From Collinsella sp. (GTDB taxonomy: Bacteria; Actinomycetota; Coriobacteriia; Coriobacteriales; Coriobacteriaceae): a stretch of 34,778 nucleotides of DNA. The notes under the pieces are model-generated. The model was not told the DNA's origin. It was given only the letters and a program-made list of their open reading frames with translations, and ran no database searches. Below, piece after piece: positions 15,589 to 21,833 of this stretch. How positions within the stretch are numbered: the first letter of the stretch is position 1; every line of letters starts with the position of its first letter. Where the stretch lies: the NCBI GenBank assembly GCA_019413955.1, contig DXMX01000015.1, positions 1 through 34,778 on the forward strand, given 5' to 3'. Made by a program: the position numbers and the translations under genes.

Positions 15589-17202
15589 TTACGCCTTGAC
15601 GGTCGCAACGCCCCTGAAGGACATGCTCGTCGTACCGATGCCCTTGAAGCCATCGAGGGCCTCGCCGTTGGGCGCAGTGGACGGATCGTCCCAGGAAGCG
15701 GAGACGGTCTTGACGTGGACAACGGGGTACAGAACGGCATTGTCGGCAATGATGTCGAAGCACTCGTTCCACTTCTTCTGCTGCTCGTCGCCCTCGGCGG
15801 CAAGAGCCTCGTCCATGAGACCGTGGAGCTTCTGCCACTCAGCGGACTCCTTCCACGGGCAACGGGTCTGCATCCAGACGTTGTCGCCGTACCACCAGTT
15901 AAGCAGCAGGTCGGGGTCGGCGCCGAAGCAGGAAGGATCGCCAGGGGCAAGGAGGATATCGTAGGCCTCGCCGCCGTCGATGGCAGCGTAGGTGGCCGGC
16001 GAGGTATCGGTCTGGATGGTGACATCGAAACCGAGAGCGTCGAGGTCGTTCTTGACCTGGGCGGCCATACCCTTAATCTGCTCGTTGTCGGTGGTGCGCA
16101 GGGTGATGGCACCCGGGGTGATGCCAGACTCCTCGATGAGCTTCTTAGCCTTCTTGGCGTCGGTCTTGTACACCGTGGAAGCCTCATGATAGTTGGTGAA
16201 GCTCTTGGGCAGGTAGCAGCTGGCAGCGGTGGCAAGGCCGGCGAAGGTGTTGCTGACCATCTTCTCGGTGTCGAGCGCATACATGACAGCCTGGCGGACC
16301 TTGACGTTGTTCCAAGGCTCCTTGGCGACGTTGAACATGATGAAGCGGGTGCCGAAACCCTGAACGTTATCGATCTTGCAGCCGGCGCTCTCGAGCTGGT
16401 CGACGGCGTCAGCGGTAACGAGCTCCATAACGAGCGTGGAGCCCTCCTGCTGAGCGGTAACGCGAGCGGTGGGGTCGGTCAGGATGCTGTACTGGATCTT
16501 CTTATCCTCGGCAGCATACTCACCGTTGTACTCGGGGTTGGGAACCAGGGTGATCTCGGTATCGGAGATAGAGTCGTACATCCAGGGGCCGGAGCCGATC
16601 GGCTGCTTGGCGCGATCCTCCTCGGTCTGGGTGGCCGGGGTAACGCGGACGATGGCCAGACGATCCTTGAGCAGGGAGAAGTTGGGGACCTTGGTCTTGA
16701 CCGTCACGGTGCTGGCGTCCTTGGCCTCGATGGACTCGAAGGGCTGGAAGAACGGAGCATAGGTAGCGGAAGCGGCGCAAGCGGTGTAGGAGGCAACGAC
16801 ATCGTCAGCGGTGACCTCGGTGCCATCGGAAAACTTGGCGCCCTTGCGGATGGTGACCTCGAAAGTGGTGTCGTCCACAGACTTGGGATCGTCGGTGGCG
16901 AGCTCGTTGAAGGTGCTGTAGTCGTGGTAATCGATGCCGTAGAGGCCCTCGACGACGTGCCAGTTAGCACCCAGGCCCACAGCGGAGCCGGTGCTGGCGG
17001 GATCGAAGCTGGACGGAGCGTAAGCGGAACCAGCGGTGATCACGCCGCCGCCACGGTTGGCGGAATCGGTGGAACCGGAAGCGGAACCCTCGTCGCTAGA
17101 GCTGCCACCGCAGCCGGTGAGACCAAGCCCTGCGACAGCAGCGACGCTGCCGGTGAGGCCGAGGAACGAACGCCTGGACATACCCTTGTTGATGATGGCC
17201 AT
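15589..17202 (-). CDS. Family 5 extracellular solute-binding lipoprotein of the Opp/Dpp-type transporter
   Basis: Cell-surface receptor that delivers substrate to the permeases. The 537-aa protein has a twin-arginine style signal, SRRSFLGL (9-16), a hydrophobic core and the lipobox LTGC with lipidated C31, then a Gly/Ser-rich tether; it is likely exported by Tat and anchored. The mature part has SBP_bac_5 features: GLYGIDYHDYSTF, the KGAKFSDGTEVTADDVVAS segment, and VRQAVMYALDTEKMV. The ATG at 17202 has TAGGAG seven bases upstream; M8 is an alternative start. It is the first gene of the nan operon. Substrate specificity cannot be read from sequence; peptides are usual for the family, sialic acid is suggested by context. 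Confidence 0.92.
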   Translation of the reverse strand: MAIINKGMSRRSFLGLTGSVAAVAGLGLTGCGGSSSDEGSASGSTDSANRGGGVITAGSAYAPSSFDPASTGSAVGLGANWHVVEGLYGIDYHDYSTFNELATDDPKSVDDTTFEVTIRKGAKFSDGTEVTADDVVASYTACAASATYAPFFQPFESIEAKDASTVTVKTKVPNFSLLKDRLAIVRVTPATQTEEDRAKQPIGSGPWMYDSISDTEITLVPNPEYNGEYAAEDKKIQYSILTDPTARVTAQQEGSTLVMELVTADAVDQLESAGCKIDNVQGFGTRFIMFNVAKEPWNNVKVRQAVMYALDTEKMVSNTFAGLATAASCYLPKSFTNYHEASTVYKTDAKKAKKLIEESGITPGAITLRTTDNEQIKGMAAQVKNDLDALGFDVTIQTDTSPATYAAIDGGEAYDILLAPGDPSCFGADPDLLLNWWYGDNVWMQTRCPWKESAEWQKLHGLMDEALAAEGDEQQKKWNECFDIIADNAVLYPVVHVKTVSASWDDPSTAPNGEALDGFKGIGTTSMSFRGVATVKA

Positions 17203-17567
17203 GTCTTCTCCTATCAATAGAGAATCTTACCCGGGAGCGCCTAGACGTGCCCCCGCGCAACTTGCGGACGATATATACCTTACCTACCGACGAACCCAAC
17301 TGAGGTGCCGCGCTCGGCGACCGATACATACATACGCTTGAACGGTATTTACTACCGTTCACCGAATTCATTGACAAACGATTCGCCAGACAGTATGTAT
17401 CGACGAGGTGAGATATCAGTCTTCGTCAACCCGCAGGATAGCAGGGTTGTTCACCATGGCTAGTCAAACGTTTTAGCGTTAATAAAACCCAAAATCGGCT
17501 GGTAATCGCCGTGAAATACATGATTGAAAATCACGCAATCGTGTATATCAGTTGTTTAGAGGCGTGT
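17203..17567 (-). promoter_or_regulatory. 365-bp regulatory gap upstream of the nan operon
   Basis: No gene is seen between the uvrC stop and the binding-protein start. The stretch is AT-richer than its flanks and holds the dyad at 17339-17361, a 10-bp inverted pair CGATACATAC (17322-17331) / GTATGTATCG (17393-17402), the AAACGTTTTA decamer at 17466-17475, an 11-bp imperfect hairpin 17516-17546 just after uvrC, and two candidate promoters. One is TTGTCA-17-TAGTAA (17349-17377); the other is TTGGGT-16-TATATA (17272-17299), which would give a leader of about 65 bp. A weak GGC/GCC hairpin followed by T-rich sequence may help to end uvrC transcription. Confidence 0.55.
17339..17361. promoter_or_regulatory. 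Perfect 9-bp dyad, candidate operator of the nan operon
   Basis: TGAACGGTA-TTTAC-TACCGTTCA is a perfect inverted repeat with a 5-bp spacer. It covers the -10 of the candidate TTGTCA-17-TAGTAA promoter, the classic arrangement for repression. The symmetry suits a GntR-type or similar dimeric regulator, but no regulator gene is in this window. Confidence 0.6.
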
Positions 17568-19514
17568 TTAGTTTTCGGATTGCTTTGCCGCCATCTCGGA
17601 GCGCTCGGCATTCCACGCAACAAGTGCCTCGTGGACCGCTTTGGCGACATCGGCCGGAACGCCTCGAACTTCTGCAATCTCCTGCTCGCTCGCCGCGCGC
17701 AAACGCTTCATCGAGCCAAAATGGCGCATAAGGGCACGTTTTCTGGTGGGCCCCACGCCAGGAACGTCATCGAGTACCGAAACTGTCATGGCCTTGTCGC
17801 GCAATTCACGATGGAACGTGATAGCAAATCGGTGGGACTCATCGCGCACCTGTTTAATTAGATAGAGCGAGGCAGACCCGGTCGGCAGCACGACGGGGGT
17901 CTCGTCCCAAGGCACAAAAACTTCCTCATCGGCCTTCGCCAAGCCACAAACTGGTATATCGAGCCCAAGAGCCTCAAGTTGCTTGATCGCAGCGGTCAAT
18001 TGCGGCTTACCGCCATCGACAACGAGCAGATCGGGGCACGAGCCAAAGCGCTCGTCGGCCATGCGCTCGGGAGCATAGCGTCGTCCCAAAACCTCGGACA
18101 TCGACACGAAGTCGTTTGCCTCATCCAATTCGGTCTGGATTTTAAAACGACGATACTGGCTCTTGTCGGCGCGCCCGTTGGTAAACACCACCATCGAGGC
18201 GACCGTAAAGGTGCCATGCAGCGTCGAGATATCGAAGCACTCGATACGCAACGGCGGCGATGGCAGCGCCAACGCACTTTCGAGCTCCAGGAGCGCTTGA
18301 TTGGTGCGGTCGTCAGCGTACCCCGTTCGCATCATGTAGCGCATGAGGGCATGGCGCGCATTTTTGGATGCCATATCGAGCAGACGGTGCTTTTCGCCAC
18401 GCTGCGGCCTATGGAGATGGCAGGAACGCTCACGCTTGCCCGCAAGCCACTCCCCCAGCGCTTCCGCATCCTCAAGCTCGACGGAAAGGTTGACCTCAGC
18501 TGGAATATCAGCCGTCTCGTCGTAATAGCGCTTAAGAAAGCCCGACTGGAGCTCTTCCTCGTCAACATCAAGACCCTTGTCGAGAATGAACTCGCAGGTG
18601 CGAACTGTTCGGCCCTCGCGAACGACGAAGACGCAAGCGGCGGAGATGGTCTCCTCGCGATAGAAACCGATGACATCTATATCGACACTGGAGGGAAAAA
18701 CGACTTGCTGACGATCGTCCAGACCCCTGATGACCTCCAAACGACGTTTGACGCGTGCCGCGCGCTCAAAGTCGAGCGCCTCAGCGGCATCCGTCATCTC
18801 GGAGGTCAGCTCATCGACGACATCCTTGCGATGGCCCGACAAAAAGCGCTCGACACGCTTGACGTTCTTGGCATAGTCTGCCGGGGAAATCACGCCGACA
18901 CACGCACCCGGGCCGCGCCCGACATGGTAGTCAAAGCAGGGGCGCCCGTTTTGCGCGCAAATCATATTGACGATGTCTTCCTCGCCCTTGTGGGACTCGA
19001 CGATACGGCGACAACGACGCCACTCCGCACAGGATGCGGAGCAGATGGGGATAACCTTGCGCAGCGTATCTATCGTCTCACGTGCCGCGCGGCTATCGGT
19101 ATAAGGTCCAAAATAGCGCGTTCCCGGCTTATGACGCTCACGCGTGTATTTGATAGCGGGATACAGGTCGCCCTTTGTAATGGCGATAAAGGGGTAGCTC
19201 TTGTCATCCTTGAGGTCGACGTTAAAGTACGGATGGTACTGACCAATCAAATTGCGCTCGAGCACCAACGCCTCGTGCTCGGTCTCCACCACGATATAGT
19301 CAAAGCTCGCCACCAGCTGCATCATCAGCGGGATCTTCTGGCGCTCGTCCTGCAGCGTCACGTACTGACGCATACGGGCGCGCAGGTTTTTCGCCTTGCC
19401 CACGTAGATGACATCGCCCTTGGCGTCTTTCCAAAGGTAGCAGCCGGGCTGCGTGGGAACGCGCGAAACCTGCTCGGCAAGCGTTGGAATGTTGTCGTGA
19501 CCGGCCACGCGCAC
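17568..19514 (-). CDS. uvrC: Excinuclease ABC subunit C
   Basis: Makes both incisions around a lesion after UvrB loading. The 648-aa protein has an N-terminal GIY-YIG nuclease (GCYLW at 24-28, IYVGKAKNLRARMRQY at 36-51), a central cysteine-containing region, and a UVR-type UvrB-contact helix (AEALDFERAARVKRRLEVI). It then has the RNase H-like C-terminal nuclease beginning RIECFDISTLHG, and a final helix-hairpin-helix (DDVPGVGPTRKRALMRHFG). The GTG at 19514 directly follows the murJ stop; a second GTG at 19508 is possible and has AGGTG nearer. It is the last gene of ybaK-murJ-uvrC. In many actinobacteria rapZ follows; here the nan operon intervenes. Confidence 0.96.
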   Translation of the reverse strand: MRVAGHDNIPTLAEQVSRVPTQPGCYLWKDAKGDVIYVGKAKNLRARMRQYVTLQDERQKIPLMMQLVASFDYIVVETEHEALVLERNLIGQYHPYFNVDLKDDKSYPFIAITKGDLYPAIKYTRERHKPGTRYFGPYTDSRAARETIDTLRKVIPICSASCAEWRRCRRIVESHKGEEDIVNMICAQNGRPCFDYHVGRGPGACVGVISPADYAKNVKRVERFLSGHRKDVVDELTSEMTDAAEALDFERAARVKRRLEVIRGLDDRQQVVFPSSVDIDVIGFYREETISAACVFVVREGRTVRTCEFILDKGLDVDEEELQSGFLKRYYDETADIPAEVNLSVELEDAEALGEWLAGKRERSCHLHRPQRGEKHRLLDMASKNARHALMRYMMRTGYADDRTNQALLELESALALPSPPLRIECFDISTLHGTFTVASMVVFTNGRADKSQYRRFKIQTELDEANDFVSMSEVLGRRYAPERMADERFGSCPDLLVVDGGKPQLTAAIKQLEALGLDIPVCGLAKADEEVFVPWDETPVVLPTGSASLYLIKQVRDESHRFAITFHRELRDKAMTVSVLDDVPGVGPTRKRALMRHFGSMKRLRAASEQEIAEVRGVPADVAKAVHEALVAWNAERSEMAAKQSEN

Positions 19515-21197
19515 CTACTTGCGACGAATCAGCGCCGAGACCTCGGGCATCTTAAGGACGACGGCAAGGCCAAAGGTAACAGCAAGCGAGACGACACCCG
19601 CAACGCAAACGTAGCCAAGAGTAATCAGAATCGAGCCGCCAAGTGCCCCGACAAAGTGCTCAAGCGCCCACATGACGCCGGCGCCTGCGGCAGCACCCAG
19701 GCCACCGAGCAAAAGGCCAAAGAAACCGCCATGCAGGATAGATTTAACCTGAAGACCACGCAGACGACGACGCAGCCACCACAGCGAGCAACCGACCAAG
19801 ATCACGTAGTCGACGACATACGAAAGCGCGATTGCCGGCATACCGAAGCCCAGCACAACGCCAAACAGCAGAACCGAGCCGGCCTGGCCGATGGCGGAAT
19901 ACAGGCAATAGCGGCTATAGGGCTTCATGTCGAGCAAGGCAGAGAAGCTCTTCTGCATCAGCACGACCACGCCGTAGAGCGGCAGCGAGAACGCCAAGTA
20001 GACAAGGAACTCGGACACCAGCGCCACGCCGGACTCATCGAACTTGCCAGCGCAGTAGATCATGTTGAGCGGACGCGCGAAGACAATCAGGTACAGCGCG
20101 AACGGAACCAGGAAGAACAGCATCTGGGCGACGCCACGCGAAATGCCCGTGCGAACGCTGTCGTAATCCTTCTCCTGTGCGTCGTGAGAGAGCTCGGTAT
20201 AGAGCGCCGTCGAAAGCGAGGCGGCAATCAGCGCGTAGGGCAGCGTGTACCACAGGCGCGCATAGGCGATGACGGAAGGACCGGTCTCGGGCTGGACCAC
20301 CAGCGCGGCAGCGTTCGTGATAGAAGTCGAGACAAACATGCACACCGTAGCGAGCAGCGTCGGGATACCGAGCGCAATCGTCTGGCGCAGTGCGGGGTCC
20401 TTAAAGTCGATATGGATATGGGGATGCACGCCGTGCTTGCCAAGCGCGGGGATCTGACAAGCCATCTGAACAAAGACACCGAGGGTCGTACCGGCCGCAA
20501 TCAAGATGATGCCGGCACGTTCGCCAAACTGTGCGGACACGGGCGCAAAGCCCATAAAGCTCGCAATGACGATCACATTGTTGAGGACCGGGGCAAACGT
20601 CGACCAGAAGTAGTCGCGGTGTGCGTTGAGAACGCCCGAAAACACCGAGCCCAAACCATAAAACAGAATCTGGATGGCAAAGAAACGGAACATGAACGCA
20701 GCGGTATCCATGCTGCCGCCGTCACCCGAAAGGAACGATTGCGTCCAAATAAAGCCCGGAGCGAACACGGTCCCCAGCAACGAAATGCCACCCAGCACCA
20801 ATAGCAGAATACCGAGCAGGTTGCCCACGTACTCGTTCGAGGCCTCGCGACCCTGCTCACGCCTCACGCCCATGTACACGGGCAAAAACGCCGTCACGAG
20901 CATGCCGCCCATCACGAGTTCGTAGAGCATATTGGGCAGGTTGTTGGCGACCTGATAGGAGGACGAGAGCAGCGACATGCCGATAGCGGCCGCCATTGCC
21001 CATGTGCGGATAAAGCCGGTGACGCGAGACACGATGGTCAGGATGGTCATAAGCCCGGCGGAACGACCAACCGTGGAGTAGTCCGACGAGCCCATATCAT
21101 CAGTGCCATCTCGCGACGAAGAAGCTTCGGATGAGGGTGTCTGAGGCGCAGATTCTTTTGCAAAATGAGCTCCGCACTTCAATTCTTCCTGCGGCAT
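19515..21197 (-). CDS. murJ: Lipid II flippase MurJ / MviN-type integral membrane protein
   Basis: Flips lipid-linked peptidoglycan precursors across the membrane. The 560-aa protein has about fourteen hydrophobic segments beginning near residue 47. Family traits are VSRVTGFIRTWAMAAAIG, the conserved NNLPNMLYELVMGGMLVTAFLPVY, and SVFSGVLNAHRDYFWSTFAPVLNN. The first 45 or so residues are a Ser/Asp-rich cytosolic extension without family homology; M35 (MGSSDYS) would be an alternative start. The ATG at 21197 lies 3 bp after ybaK, and the stop abuts the uvrC start, so the three genes share one mRNA. The flippase and the repair gene have no known functional link. Confidence 0.92.
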   Translation of the reverse strand: MPQEELKCGAHFAKESAPQTPSSEASSSRDGTDDMGSSDYSTVGRSAGLMTILTIVSRVTGFIRTWAMAAAIGMSLLSSSYQVANNLPNMLYELVMGGMLVTAFLPVYMGVRREQGREASNEYVGNLLGILLLVLGGISLLGTVFAPGFIWTQSFLSGDGGSMDTAAFMFRFFAIQILFYGLGSVFSGVLNAHRDYFWSTFAPVLNNVIVIASFMGFAPVSAQFGERAGIILIAAGTTLGVFVQMACQIPALGKHGVHPHIHIDFKDPALRQTIALGIPTLLATVCMFVSTSITNAAALVVQPETGPSVIAYARLWYTLPYALIAASLSTALYTELSHDAQEKDYDSVRTGISRGVAQMLFFLVPFALYLIVFARPLNMIYCAGKFDESGVALVSEFLVYLAFSLPLYGVVVLMQKSFSALLDMKPYSRYCLYSAIGQAGSVLLFGVVLGFGMPAIALSYVVDYVILVGCSLWWLRRRLRGLQVKSILHGGFFGLLLGGLGAAAGAGVMWALEHFVGALGGSILITLGYVCVAGVVSLAVTFGLAVVLKMPEVSALIRRK

Positions 21198-21200
21198 CGC

Positions 21201-21701
21201 TCAGTCCTCTCTCGTAATCGGGGCGACCGTCGCCCCGCAAAATGCAATTAAATCATCGGGTGCAAGCTCAAGCTGATAACCACGCTTGCCTCCCGAAATA
21301 AAAATGGTATCCCAAAGGACACATGTCTCATCAATGAGCGTCCGGTAGCGTTTTTTCATACCGACCGGACTGCAGCCGCCGCGAACGTAGCCAGTCGCCG
21401 CAAGCAAATCCTTCACATGCATCATGGCCAAGGACTTCTCCCCCGCGGCACGCGCGGCGGACTTTAGATCGAGCTCGTCGGCAACAGGGATGCAGCACAC
21501 GACATGGTCGTTGGACGGCGTCACGCAGACCAAGGTCTTAAATCCTTGTCCGGGCTCCTCGCCAAGCTGCTCCGAAATCGCGACCCCCAGGCCCGCCGAC
21601 TCATCACCATCGTCTTCGTACGTATGTAGAACATAGGAAATGCCGGCGCTTTCCAGCTCGCGCATCGCATTGGTTTTTGGCGTCTTTACAGCCTTTGCCA
21701 T
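21201..21701 (-). CDS. ybaK: YbaK/EbsC-family aminoacyl-tRNA deacylase (Cys-tRNA(Pro) type)
   Basis: Hydrolyses mischarged Cys-tRNA(Pro) and related species to protect translation fidelity. The 166-aa protein matches the family in length. It opens MAKAVKTPKTNAMRELESAGISY, and carries the FKTLVC strand, the PVADELDLKSAARAAGEKS segment with the active-site lysines, and the YVRGGCSPVGMKKR loop, typical of YbaK. The ATG at 21701 has GGAAAGGA eight bases upstream; a longer frame is not family-like. The gene heads the ybaK-murJ-uvrC unit, with a TATACT box about 40 bp before its start. Confidence 0.92.
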   Translation of the reverse strand: MAKAVKTPKTNAMRELESAGISYVLHTYEDDGDESAGLGVAISEQLGEEPGQGFKTLVCVTPSNDHVVCCIPVADELDLKSAARAAGEKSLAMMHVKDLLAATGYVRGGCSPVGMKKRYRTLIDETCVLWDTIFISGGKRGYQLELAPDDLIAFCGATVAPITRED

Positions 21702-21738
21702 GGCATATCCTTTCCCTCGCATTCGGACGCAAGGATTA

Positions 21739-21744
21739 AGTATA
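21739..21744 (-). promoter_or_regulatory. Candidate -10 (TATACT) for ybaK-murJ-uvrC
   Basis: TATACT on the minus strand lies about 38 bp upstream of the ybaK start, in the gap after the uvrA hairpin. No convincing -35 is seen; GTGACG lies 19 bases upstream. Confidence 0.4.
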
Positions 21745-21782
21745 TGTCCAATTCGGCTGCATACGTCACTTCGACACAGCAA

Positions 21783-21813
21783 GCGCCATCGAATCACAAG
21801 GAGTCGATGGCGC
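21783..21813 (-). terminator. Hairpin after uvrA
   Basis: A perfect 10-bp stem (GCGCCATCGA at 21783-21792 with TCGATGGCGC at 21804-21813) with an 11-base loop lies about 20 bp after the uvrA stop. The following minus-strand sequence TTGCTGTG is only partly T-rich, so termination may be leaky. Confidence 0.55.
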
Positions 21814-21833
21814 CCATAAACTGAATCGCCTAT

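Noticed and set aside
17253..17266. Short GC-rich repeat CCGC/GCGG near the nan leader as a riboswitch part
   Set aside because: Only four pairs and no surrounding conserved architecture that I can recognise.
17516..17546. Imperfect 11-bp hairpin after uvrC as a terminator
   Set aside because: On the minus strand the stem carries an A-C mismatch and no T-tract follows; kept only as a note in the regulatory gap.
17979..20804. Long plus-strand open frame (over 900 codons) opposite uvrC and murJ
   Set aside because: It is a codon-bias shadow of two clearly real genes, with low-complexity composition rich in Gln, Arg and His and no recognisable motif.
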